From positions 1 to 64,000 of the forward strand of contig NZ_JAGRPU010000027.1 of NCBI RefSeq assembly GCF_024606225.1: a stretch of 64,000 nt of DNA, in the 5' to 3' direction. Below, one piece after another: positions 1 to 7,512 of the stretch. A program made the translations under genes and the position numbers. The notes beneath the pieces are model-generated. The model was not told the origin of the DNA, searched no databases, and saw only the letters and a program-made list of their open reading frames with translations. Each line of letters begins with the position of its first letter. The first letter of the stretch is position 1. Origin of the DNA: Endozoicomonas sp. ISHI1. Its GTDB lineage: Bacteria > Pseudomonadota > Gammaproteobacteria > Pseudomonadales > Endozoicomonadaceae.

Positions 1-181
1 GGAGCATGGCCAGCAACGACCATGCGGAAGAGTCTACAAAAGTGCTGCATCTCTATCGAGTCACAAAAGCGGATACCACAGCGGGATACAAACCTGTGTC
101 GAGATCAAGGTCGGGGCGGATGGTCAGCGGCGACCATGCGGGAAAGTCTGCAAGGATGCTCAAGCCCTGTCGAATCACAAA
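1..181 (+). repeat. Direct repeat, copy 1 of a 360-bp-period duplication
   Basis: Positions 1-181 recur at 361-541 with two mismatches that I can see (128/488 and 144/504). The offset is exactly 360 bp, or 120 codons, so the duplication keeps frame and adds three finger units. The left end may extend beyond the window. Confidence 0.95.
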
Positions 182-640
182 ATAAATATCCATGGCAAGC
201 AACGAACCTGTGAAATGATTGTGGTCAGGGAGGATGGTCAACAGCGGCCATGCGGGAAGGTTTACAGGAATGCTAAAGTCCTGAGCAATCACAAAAGACG
301 AGATCACACCGGGCAACAAGTACACTCCGGGCAAAAAGTCTGTGAAGTGATCGTGGTCGGGGAGCATGGCCAGCAACGACCATGCGGAAGAGTCTACAAA
401 AGTGCTGCATCTCTATCGAGTCACAAAAGCGGATACCACAGCGGGATACAAACCTGTGTCGAGATCAAGGTCGGGGCGGATGGTCAGTGGCGACCATGCG
501 GGAGAGTCTGCAAGGATGCTCAAGCCCTGTCGAATCACAAACGCAGACATCGAAAACGCAAGCCTGCTGATCTGGACGAGGACGATAAACTCAGTGCTCC
601 AGCAGATAAAGTGAATAAGTGTGATTACCTGAGGAACTGA
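2..640 (+). CDS. C2H2 zinc-finger-like repeat protein, C-terminal part (5' end outside window)
   Basis: The reading frame is open from the first bases of the window to a TGA at 638-640, so the start lies upstream. The visible 212 residues hold five tandem units of about 36-44 residues. Units 2-4 fit Cys-x13-Cys-x12-His-x4-His with a recurring core DGQ-x-RPCG and LS-x-HK; the fifth has His-x3-His. This is the ligand order and Cys-to-His spacing of eukaryotic C2H2 fingers, but with a long knuckle between the cysteines. A basic, then acidic, tail follows. The next gene (729-1907) ends in two similar fingers behind a signal peptide, so this gene is probably a paralogue of that exported family; its own N-terminus cannot be seen. 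Metal binding and nucleic-acid or protein binding are inferred from the pattern only. Confidence 0.75.
   Translation, partial: EHGQQRPCGRVYKSAASLSSHKSGYHSGIQTCVEIKVGADGQRRPCGKVCKDAQALSNHKINIHGKQRTCEMIVVREDGQQRPCGKVYRNAKVLSNHKRRDHTGQQVHSGQKVCEVIVVGEHGQQRPCGRVYKSAASLSSHKSGYHSGIQTCVEIKVGADGQWRPCGRVCKDAQALSNHKRRHRKRKPADLDEDDKLSAPADKVNKCDYLRN
361..541 (+). repeat. Direct repeat, copy 2 of the finger-coding duplication
   Basis: Near-identical to 1-181. Sequence similarity ends just after the fifth finger's first zinc-ligand histidine, where the copies diverge into a spacer in copy 1 and a basic tail in copy 2. The near-identity points to recent unequal exchange or gene conversion within the gene. 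Confidence 0.95.
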
Positions 641-728
641 CGGACTAATACATATCAACACCTTAGCAGCCGCCTTTTCGGTCAGGCTCCCGGGTTCATC
701 TCTACAAAAAAAATCTATCGAGGTAAAA

Positions 729-1907
729 ATGAAGAAAACACAATCTGCGGCACTGCTGTTGCTGCTCTCGTTTTCAGTCATTTGCCAGGCCCAAACGTCG
801 ACAAGGCGTTTTGTGGTCGAGATTAAACAGGATCAGGATACAGGTTCTCCAGACCAGTTCTTTTCAGATATTGCTGACACAAACGGCTACGCAGGGTGCG
901 GTTTACTGCCAGATGTTAAACCACCCGGAAGCGGTTATGGGTTAAAAACGCCCCTTATTGAGTCCATTTCGTGGCAATGGCTTTGCGCCACGAATCTGCT
1001 GGTTGCTTACGAACTGGTTCTGACTACCAATGCAGTCTCTGGCTTCAAACCTTATTCATGGCTAACTTCAGAAGTGTTTGTCGCTGTCGGCTGGCTTTTG
1101 AAAGGCTATTGGAATCCCGATTCACCGCTGTTTAACTCGATAGAGCGACTGGAGGCAATTCAGGATGACCCGTTTGCGATCACCACTATGACGCTTCCCG
1201 GACAAAACCAAAATGGGCAACAACAAAGCCAGCCGTCAGCGTCATCCGGTCAGCAAGCCTCGGGAGCAACCACAAGCACTCATCTTACAGGCTCCAATAC
1301 CTGCCCCCTGCCTTCTGGCTCTGGCGGCGGTCAGGAAGACCCTGAAAAACGCCTGCATACTTTCGGCATAAATTGTCACGTCGGTTTCTGTAGTGGCGTT
1401 TGTATACTCCGACCATCATTGGATAACAGTGAACTAGTTGAAGGGCCGTTGAATTCCGAAGAAAGTTCAGCAGACGACACAGGATCAACACCCGGACGAA
1501 GCTCAGTTCCTCCCTTTTCAGTTGAAGATATTTTTCGGTTTCCGATCCGAAATGATCTTCCCACGCAAGTTCACCGGGAAGAGCCCAGACTATTTCTTTC
1601 AGCATTACGCTCAATGAATGCTGAGGCAGCGCATACACCTCTGGTCTGTGACGAGATGCTGACCACGATGGATGGCGAGCGGCGGCCATGCGGAGTGGTT
1701 CGCAGGAATGCCGAAATGATGTTGCGTCACACCAGAACACACCACACTGGGCCACAATTCTGTGACGTAATAATGGTCGGGTCGTCGGATAACGATCCAC
1801 GATTATGCGGGAGGATCTTTTATAATGTTCACGAGCTTTCGAGACACATAAGATGCCATGGCAGATCGCCTAACAGATGGCGTGATAGAAGATATAGAAG
1901 GCGTTGA
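729..1907 (+). CDS. Exported protein with two C-terminal C2H2-like fingers (family member A)
   Basis: A 392-residue protein with a clear signal peptide (basic start, Leu-rich core, likely cleavage after ICQA near residue 22). Residues 30-150 form a module shared with the next two genes: a hydrophobic stretch beginning ESISWQW, then a segment ending in SPLFN and FAITTM. A Gln/Ser-rich linker follows, then a cysteine cluster (NC-x4-C-x2-VC) near residue 220. Residues 307-392 hold two fingers, Cys-x13-Cys-x12-His-x3/4-His and Cys-x14-Cys-x12-His-x3-His, and a very basic end. The start has a GAGGT ribosome site. C2H2 fingers on a protein predicted to leave the cytoplasm suggest action in a host cell or outside the cell, but this is inference. 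No function is recognised. Confidence 0.85.
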   Translation: MKKTQSAALLLLLSFSVICQAQTSTRRFVVEIKQDQDTGSPDQFFSDIADTNGYAGCGLLPDVKPPGSGYGLKTPLIESISWQWLCATNLLVAYELVLTTNAVSGFKPYSWLTSEVFVAVGWLLKGYWNPDSPLFNSIERLEAIQDDPFAITTMTLPGQNQNGQQQSQPSASSGQQASGATTSTHLTGSNTCPLPSGSGGGQEDPEKRLHTFGINCHVGFCSGVCILRPSLDNSELVEGPLNSEESSADDTGSTPGRSSVPPFSVEDIFRFPIRNDLPTQVHREEPRLFLSALRSMNAEAAHTPLVCDEMLTTMDGERRPCGVVRRNAEMMLRHTRTHHTGPQFCDVIMVGSSDNDPRLCGRIFYNVHELSRHIRCHGRSPNRWRDRRYRRR

Positions 1908-1967
1908 AAACTCAAGTGTGTTGATGTGAACGATGATGCCTTCAGAGGGTAAGGAGTGATTGCGCTT

Positions 1968-1996
1968 TTGACAGAAAAGGATGCATATTCTATTGA
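1968..1996 (+). promoter_or_regulatory. Putative promoter of family member B
   Basis: TTGACA at 1968-1973, a 17-bp spacer, then TATTGA at 1991-1996. The -35 is a perfect consensus and the -10 is weak. The stretch from here to the start codon resembles the region before the third family member (3324-3416), including a shared block around TTGATYCATTACYTTCTTGG. Confidence 0.45.
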
Positions 1997-2061
1997 TCCA
2001 TTACTTTCTTGGTCTATCTTTTGCCCTTAGAAACTGCAAAAGTGGATGTAATGATTGAGTT

Positions 2062-3177
2062 ATGAAAAACTTTTTCTCAGCGACACTGCTGTTGTTGCTA
2101 TTCTCTCCGTCTGCCATCTGTCAGGCTGAATCACTGACAAGACGTTTTCTTGTCGAGCTTCAGGGTGGAAGCTCTCCAAAAAAGAGCTTTTCTATAAAGC
2201 CAGACCATCACACATTGTTAAACAGTGCGTCGTACCTTGCCAACACAAACGACTATACAGAAGCAGTTTTGCCATATGATGGCAAACCGCACAGAGTCGA
2301 CGGTTGCAGGGATAAAACGTCTTTTTTTGAGTCCATATCGTGGCAATTGATTTATGCCACTAGTACGCTGGTTGCTTACGAGCTGATTATGAGTACCCAT
2401 GACGCAGCTCTGAGCGCCAAATCCTATTCATCGATACCTTTAGAAGCGTTTTTAGCTGTTGGCTGGCTTTTAGGAAGCTATTGGGGCGCTGGTTCGCCAC
2501 TGTTCAACCCGATGGATCAACTGCATTCATACCAAGGTGATCCGTTTGCGATCACCACTATGATGCTACCCGGAAGTGGTCAACAACAAACCCCGCCATC
2601 AGCATCATCCAGTCAGCAAGCCTCAGGAGCAACCACAACCACAACCAACTGTTGTACAGGCTCTGTCACTTCTCCTCTGTCGTCTGGCTCTGGTGGCAAT
2701 AGCGAAGGCCCTGATCAACGCCAACATACTCTGGGTTTAAATTGTTACGTCGATTCCTGTCATGGCGTTTGTAGGCTCGGATCATCATCCGATGACAAAG
2801 CGTCTGTTGAAGGAGCGCTAAATTCCGAAAAAAGTACGACAGATCACGCAGGAGCAACAGCCGGGCAAAGCACATCCTCCAGTGTTGTTGATCAATCCGA
2901 CTCTGAAAAGAGCATTATAAGAGGCATGAAGATAGAATTAATGGGCATCGTTCCTCCTCTGCTTTCGATGAATGAACGTGTGTGCGGGCTGGGAACGTCG
3001 GGCAAGACCAGAGGCCAACTTCAGTTTGAAGTAACCGCTGATTTCGATTGCACCCAGGAAGAAAAGCGGCAGATACAGGCTGAGGTGGAGGGCTTCCTGC
3101 GGGAAAATGTTCCGGAGCGGCTGCGCAATGAGTTTACACTCAGAATCAGATACATCGGGCCTATAGAATTTTTGTAG
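2062..3177 (+). CDS. Exported protein, family member B (variant C-terminus)
   Basis: A 371-residue paralogue of the flanking genes. It has a signal peptide (likely cleavage after ICQA near residue 22), then the shared module with ESISWQLIYAT near residue 92 and PLEAFLAVGWLLGSYW further on. A Gln/Ser/Thr-rich linker precedes the conserved cysteine motif NCYVDSCHGVCRL near residue 228. The last 85 residues have no finger; they form a different domain with predicted helix and strand character (EEKRQIQAEVEGFLRENVPE), unlike either neighbour. The gene therefore shares an export module but carries its own C-terminal end. No enzyme motif is recognised. It has its own upstream region, so it is probably transcribed separately. 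Confidence 0.85.
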   Translation: MKNFFSATLLLLLFSPSAICQAESLTRRFLVELQGGSSPKKSFSIKPDHHTLLNSASYLANTNDYTEAVLPYDGKPHRVDGCRDKTSFFESISWQLIYATSTLVAYELIMSTHDAALSAKSYSSIPLEAFLAVGWLLGSYWGAGSPLFNPMDQLHSYQGDPFAITTMMLPGSGQQQTPPSASSSQQASGATTTTTNCCTGSVTSPLSSGSGGNSEGPDQRQHTLGLNCYVDSCHGVCRLGSSSDDKASVEGALNSEKSTTDHAGATAGQSTSSSVVDQSDSEKSIIRGMKIELMGIVPPLLSMNERVCGLGTSGKTRGQLQFEVTADFDCTQEEKRQIQAEVEGFLRENVPERLRNEFTLRIRYIGPIEFL

Positions 3178-3323
3178 ACAGGTGTTTCTCATTGCTTTGA
3201 GTATATTGGGTATTTTCGTTTAAAGCCTCGTAATCTCTCGGTATGGATCAAACTGAACTTTTGCATTGGTCAGACTCTGTCAGCTTCTTCGCAGCGAGTT
3301 CTTGCCCGGTAAAAGCTTGGTTT

Positions 3324-3352
3324 TTGACATAGTAAGGATACTTTTTTTCTTG
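3324..3352 (+). promoter_or_regulatory. Putative promoter region of family member C
   Basis: A perfect TTGACA lies at 3324-3329, in a segment homologous to the one before the previous gene. The matching -10 position is degraded (TTCTTG), so activity is uncertain. The homology runs on to just before the start codon. Confidence 0.3.
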
Positions 3353-3416
3353 ATTCATTACCTTCTTGGTCTACTCTCCTTCCTTAAAAACTGCAAAGTA
3401 GGGTAATGAAAAAATA

Positions 3417-4979
3417 ATGAGAAACTCATTATCGGCGGCGCTACTGTTGCTCTTGCTCGTGTTGCCTGTCGTCGGTCAGGCTGAACTTTTATCAAGAGAT
3501 TTTGTTGTCGAGTTTGAACAGGACGGAGGCGCTCCAAAAGGTAGCTTTTCTATAAAGCGTGATCTTAATGCAGTGTCGTATAATCCGTCATGCTGTGTCG
3601 ACACAAATAATGACGCAGGTTCAATTTTTCCGCCTGAAGACAAACCATACCGGCATGGTCGTTACGGTGAAACAACGTCCCTCATTGAATCGATCTCGTG
3701 GGAATTGATTTACGCCACTCATCTGCTGCTTGCTTACAAACTGGTTCTGACCACCAGCGACAACTCTCTCGGGGCCAAAGCTTATTCATGGTTACCTGTA
3801 GAAGCGTTTGCCGCTGTTGGCCTGCTTTTGAAAAGCTATTGGAACGCTCATTCACCCCTGTTTAACACGATGGATCAACTGGAGGCAGCATCTATGTTGA
3901 TGCAGGAGAATCACCCGGTTTTGATCACCACCAGAAAAAAACCCGAAAATGGCGAAGGACAAAACGGGCAACAAAACCAACCACAAAGCCAACCATCTCA
4001 ATCGCAAGCCTCAGGAACAATGCCTCATCTCATGGCTGCTTTCTCCAGCTTCATGTCTTCCGGCTCTGGCGGCGGTGGCAACCAGGGCCCTGAGCAACCC
4101 CGGCATACTATGAGTTTCAATTGTTACGTCGATTCTTGCCATGGCTTTTGCAGACTCCGACAATTCGGTAGCAGTGAATCAGTTGCAGGGTCGCGGAGTT
4201 CCGAAAGAAGTTCGACGGGCCACACTAATCGTGGCATGACAGGAACGCGAACCTATCAGCTAGGAGTCGGTAGTTCTATGCTTATTGTCATTCCATCAAT
4301 TGCATTTCGCGATCGACAAAACTCAGCATCAATTGGCCATCTTGTGGCTGGTTTCGACCCCTCGACTTGCAGTGAACCTTGGGTTCGTACCGTCATGTCA
4401 CGTTCAGAAGCCGACAGGTTCCCATTTGAGCGATTTCGGCCATACGGCGTTATGGTAAGCGACGCTAATGGTGATCTAAGGGAGCTTGGGAACCATACTA
4501 TGAGTTTTAATTGTTTCTTCGATTCCTGCAATGGCTTTTGCAGACTCCGACAATCCGGCGGTAGTGAATCAGTTGAAGGGTCGCTGAGCTTCGAAGGAAG
4601 TTCGGCGGGCCTGACTCATCACGGCATGACAGGAACACAAACCTTTCAGCCCCAAGCCGGTGGATCTCCGGTGAGTGTCATTCCATCAGGTGCAAATGGC
4701 GAAGGACAAAACTGGCGACAAAACCAACCACAAAGCCAGCCATCTCAATCGCAAGCCTCAGGAGCAATCTCCCATCTTGTGGCTGGTTTCGACCCCATGT
4801 CTTGCGGCTTTGGCCGTGGATCTTCGTTTCTTAACACCCTATCAGCCGAGTCATTACCATTTCGGCGACTTCGGCCAATAAGCGACGCTCATAATCCATC
4901 AACGGAGCTTGCGGGCACCCCGGAAGATTCCAACGACACCCGCGGAACAGGGCAGGATGACGATGTCGATATGGAATAG
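3417..4979 (+). CDS. Exported protein, family member C (internally duplicated)
   Basis: A 520-residue protein with a signal peptide (likely cleavage after VVGQA, near residue 22). The shared N-terminal module follows, with ESISWELIYAT near residue 99 and SPLFNTMDQLEA near residue 145. Three kinds of block are each present twice: a Gln/Ser linker (NGEGQN through PSQSQASG, coded at about 3949-4022 and 4694-4767), the cysteine motif HTMSFNC-x5-C-x-GFCRLRQ (about 4105 and 4492), and a segment ending HLVAGFDP. The fingers of member A are absent. The duplication has lengthened the protein by about 150 residues relative to member B. The C-terminal end is acidic. Function unknown; export is supported by the signal peptide only. 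Confidence 0.85.
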   Translation: MRNSLSAALLLLLLVLPVVGQAELLSRDFVVEFEQDGGAPKGSFSIKRDLNAVSYNPSCCVDTNNDAGSIFPPEDKPYRHGRYGETTSLIESISWELIYATHLLLAYKLVLTTSDNSLGAKAYSWLPVEAFAAVGLLLKSYWNAHSPLFNTMDQLEAASMLMQENHPVLITTRKKPENGEGQNGQQNQPQSQPSQSQASGTMPHLMAAFSSFMSSGSGGGGNQGPEQPRHTMSFNCYVDSCHGFCRLRQFGSSESVAGSRSSERSSTGHTNRGMTGTRTYQLGVGSSMLIVIPSIAFRDRQNSASIGHLVAGFDPSTCSEPWVRTVMSRSEADRFPFERFRPYGVMVSDANGDLRELGNHTMSFNCFFDSCNGFCRLRQSGGSESVEGSLSFEGSSAGLTHHGMTGTQTFQPQAGGSPVSVIPSGANGEGQNWRQNQPQSQPSQSQASGAISHLVAGFDPMSCGFGRGSSFLNTLSAESLPFRRLRPISDAHNPSTELAGTPEDSNDTRGTGQDDDVDME

Positions 4980-5158
4980 TCCACAGCGTTCAACAAGCCT
5001 GTGACTCGTTCCGGGGCTCCAGAGGTCGTCGCAAAAGTTTTGTTCTCATCTCGGCCCCACAGGGCCAGAAGACCCGCAGAGCCTGAAAGCATGAGAATGG
5101 ATTGCGAGCGTTTTGCGATGTCGGCAAAAAGGCGGAGGTTTGGGGGGCTCAAACCGTA
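4980..5158. other. Intergenic region without a recognised feature
   Basis: This stretch between the exported-protein cluster and yggT is richer in G and C than the cluster. Short frames are open on both strands, but none has a convincing ribosome site or recognisable product. I see no clear terminator for either convergent gene. Confidence 0.4.
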
Positions 5159-5710
5159 TTACAAAGCAGCAATGAAGTTCTTTAGGGTAATGATGATCAA
5201 AACCAGTACCATCAGGGAAAAGTCCAGACCTCCCAAAGGGGGAATCACTCGTCTGATCCTGCTGCTCAGAGGCTCGGTCAGTTGATGCAGCAGCATCAGG
5301 CCCGGGTTGTAACTGCCGGGCGCTACCCAGCTGGCAATGGCGATGATGATCAGGCTGAACATATAAATGTTCAAGATTTCACCCGCCAGCTCTTTGAGGC
5401 TGATAATCAGGATCTGGGGAAAAGGAATCGCCTCAGCAGCCAAACCCTGAACCATAAAGAGTACGTAAACCAGGAGTATCTGCAAGATCAGGGCAAGGAT
5501 CAGGGAAGCCAGATCAAGGCCTCCCATTCCCGGAATCACTTTCCTGAGAGGATTCAGTAGTGGGGAAGTGACTTTGACAATGGCTTGGGAGATGGGGTTA
5601 TAAAAGTCTGCTTTAACCAGTTGCAGCAGAAAGCGCAGCAGTACAGCCATGATGTACAGACCTCCCAGGGTCTGTATCAGAAAGACGAGGCTGGAGGAGA
5701 ATGCCGACAT
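5159..5710 (-). CDS. yggT: YggT family integral membrane protein
   Basis: A 183-residue protein, close to the usual length. It has two copies of the YGGT repeat: each has a hydrophobic helix, a loop with NP or PL-x-x-(I/V)-R (SPLLNPLRKVIPGMGGLD and EPLSSRIRRVIPPLGGLD) and another helix. About four membrane segments are predicted. The start codon has a GAAGGA ribosome site. It lies downstream of yggS-proC on the same strand, as in Pseudomonas and many other gammaproteobacteria. The family has been linked to osmotic tolerance and membrane protein insertion, but its precise role is not settled. Confidence 0.93.
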   Translation of the reverse strand: MSAFSSSLVFLIQTLGGLYIMAVLLRFLLQLVKADFYNPISQAIVKVTSPLLNPLRKVIPGMGGLDLASLILALILQILLVYVLFMVQGLAAEAIPFPQILIISLKELAGEILNIYMFSLIIIAIASWVAPGSYNPGLMLLHQLTEPLSSRIRRVIPPLGGLDFSLMVLVLIIITLKNFIAAL

Positions 5711-5730
5711 AAAAATCCTTCGTGTTTAAG

Positions 5731-5774
5731 CAGCCATGAATGTTAAATAAAACAGCCATGAGCGTTAAATAAAA
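5731..5774. repeat. 22-bp tandem duplication upstream of yggT
   Basis: Two adjacent 22-bp units (5731-5752 and 5753-5774) differ at two positions. They sit in the yggT leader, about 20-65 bp upstream of its start. Each carries a TTTATTTAAC stretch when read on the yggT strand, so a regulatory effect is possible but unproven. Confidence 0.8.
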
Positions 5775-5876
5775 TTCAGCAAGCCGGGGAAGCGAGATGG
5801 CTTATGAGGCTGTGCCCTACGTCCTGACCAGTTTACTATGAAACTTCCGGGTGCGGGAAATAGCAGTTAACGTCTA

Positions 5877-6701
5877 CTAGTCAGCCAAATGTTCTGCCAG
5901 TTCTGCACCCCTTTCTTTTGCAGACTTAACCGCTTTGTAAACCACGGCTTCGAAGCCTTCCTCGCGGAAGGTTTTTAAAGCCCGTTCAGTGGTGCCGCCA
6001 GGAGAGGTGACTCTTCTGCGAAGCTCGGCAGCATCAATATCACTCTGAATAGCCATGTTTGCAGCTCCCAGAGCGGTTTGCAATGAAAAGCGTTCAGCGG
6101 TTTCATGATCCAGCCCCAGCCTGACCCCGGCTTCTGCCATCGCTTCCATCAGCAGGAAAAAGTAAGCGGGACCTGAGCCTGACAAGGCGGTAATGGTATC
6201 GACCTGTTCTTCTCTCTCCAGCCAGTGAAGAATGCCAATCGGTGAAAAAATCTCATTGGCAATGGCTTTCAGTTCATCCGTCACCCGACTATTGGGGAAC
6301 AGGCCTGTGGCGCCACAATGCAAGAGTGATGGTGTATTAGGCATACTGCGGACAATCGGCAGCCCTCCACCACTCCAGACATCCAGACTGTCAAGACGAA
6401 TACCGGCGGCGACGGAAATAATGAAAGGTTTTTGTTTCTGAAGTACCGGTGACAGTTCAGTCAGAACCGCTTTCATCATCTGGGGTTTAACGGCAAGCAC
6501 CACAATGTCCGCTTTTGCTGCTGCTTCCAGGCTGCGGGTAGATGTGTGAATGCCGAGTTCTTCAGAACGCTTTTTGGCACTTGCTTCCGTACGACAAGAA
6601 GCGAATATTCTGTCTTTGGGCCAACCGTGCTCAATCAATCCACCCATGATGCTGGTGGCCATATTGCCAGCACCGATGAATGCAATGGTCTTATTGGTCA
6701 T
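5877..6701 (-). CDS. proC: Pyrroline-5-carboxylate reductase
   Basis: Catalyses the last step of proline synthesis, reducing pyrroline-5-carboxylate with NAD(P)H. The 274-residue product opens with the Rossmann motif IAFIGAGNMA, followed by VVLAVKP and the C-terminal family signature region (ALSGSGPAYFFLLMEAM, then VTSPGGTTERAL). I chose the ATG at 6701: it has an AAGGA site eight bases upstream and gives the family's normal length. An upstream in-frame start would add 26 unrelated residues. The start overlaps the end of yggS by 11 bp, indicating co-transcription. Confidence 0.96.
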   Translation of the reverse strand: MTNKTIAFIGAGNMATSIMGGLIEHGWPKDRIFASCRTEASAKKRSEELGIHTSTRSLEAAAKADIVVLAVKPQMMKAVLTELSPVLQKQKPFIISVAAGIRLDSLDVWSGGGLPIVRSMPNTPSLLHCGATGLFPNSRVTDELKAIANEIFSPIGILHWLEREEQVDTITALSGSGPAYFFLLMEAMAEAGVRLGLDHETAERFSLQTALGAANMAIQSDIDAAELRRRVTSPGGTTERALKTFREEGFEAVVYKAVKSAKERGAELAEHLAD

Positions 6702-7407
6702 TCTTAATTCCTTGGTGGTTATGACGCCTGGCCCCGAACAGAGCTGTACCAATGCGAACCATGGTAGCCCCTTCAGCAATGGCAGCCTCCAGGTCTCCGG
6801 TCATTCCCATGGATAATGTGTCCATAGTTAGATGGTGCCCACGGTTAAGAGATTCAAGGGCATCAGCCAGCCTTTTGAAGGGAGCCCGCTGTTTACTTTC
6901 ATCGGCTTCCGGTGCGGGTATTGCCATTAGCCCACGCAACCGTAGTCTCGGTAATTGAGATATGGCCGCTGCCAGTTCAGGAAGTTCTGCCAGAGTGGCT
7001 CCGGATTTGCTTTCTTCTTCGCTGACATTGACCTGAAGACAGATATTCAGGGGTGGCAGTTCTTCCGGGCGTTGATCATTCAGTCGTTGGGCAATTTTAA
7101 AACGATCGACACTGTGTACCCACTGGAAGTGAGAGGCAATATCGCGGGTTTTATTCGACTGGATGGGCCCGATAAAGTGCCAGACCAAGCCTTCCAGGTC
7201 ACAGAGTTGGGTGATTTTATCCACAGCCTCCTGCAAATAGTTTTCGCCAAAATCCCGCTGGCCCAGCTGCCAGGCTTCAGCAATCATCTCGGCGGGCTTG
7301 GTTTTACTGACTGCCAGAAGTTTCACCTGGCCTTCCCGAACGCTGGCTTGTTCGGCCTTATAAATTCTTTCAAAAACCTGGTCGAATTGACTTTTTAATG
7401 AGGTCAT
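6691..7407 (-). CDS. yggS: YggS/PROSC family PLP homeostasis protein
   Basis: A 238-residue cytosolic protein of the YggS/PLPBP family, which binds pyridoxal phosphate without known catalysis and buffers PLP and amino acid pools. The PLP lysine motif (LLAVSKTKP) lies near residue 34; WHFIGPIQSNKTRDIA and the SMGMTGDLEAAI phosphate-binding region are present. It is the first gene of the leftward yggS-proC-yggT group and is divergent from pilT, the same order as in Pseudomonas. Confidence 0.95.
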   Translation of the reverse strand: MTSLKSQFDQVFERIYKAEQASVREGQVKLLAVSKTKPAEMIAEAWQLGQRDFGENYLQEAVDKITQLCDLEGLVWHFIGPIQSNKTRDIASHFQWVHSVDRFKIAQRLNDQRPEELPPLNICLQVNVSEEESKSGATLAELPELAAAISQLPRLRLRGLMAIPAPEADESKQRAPFKRLADALESLNRGHHLTMDTLSMGMTGDLEAAIAEGATMVRIGTALFGARRHNHQGIKNDQ

Positions 7408-7512
7408 CAGCCTGTACAGTAGTGCGTTAATAGGTAGAAACCGATATTTCGGTCGAAAATAAGAAGATGTCCCGGTCTATTTTACCTGCGTCCGGGTTTC
7501 AGGGGGAAATTC

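Noticed and set aside
1-541. CRISPR or non-coding repeat array
   Set aside because: The repeat is in frame and encodes zinc-finger-like units.
1285-1800. 171-codon open frame opposite family member A
   Set aside because: Antisense to a gene with a clear signal peptide and finger motifs; no independent support.
4889-5152. Leftward 87-codon frame overlapping the end of family member C
   Set aside because: It overlaps the end of a better-supported gene and has no ribosome site or recognised family.
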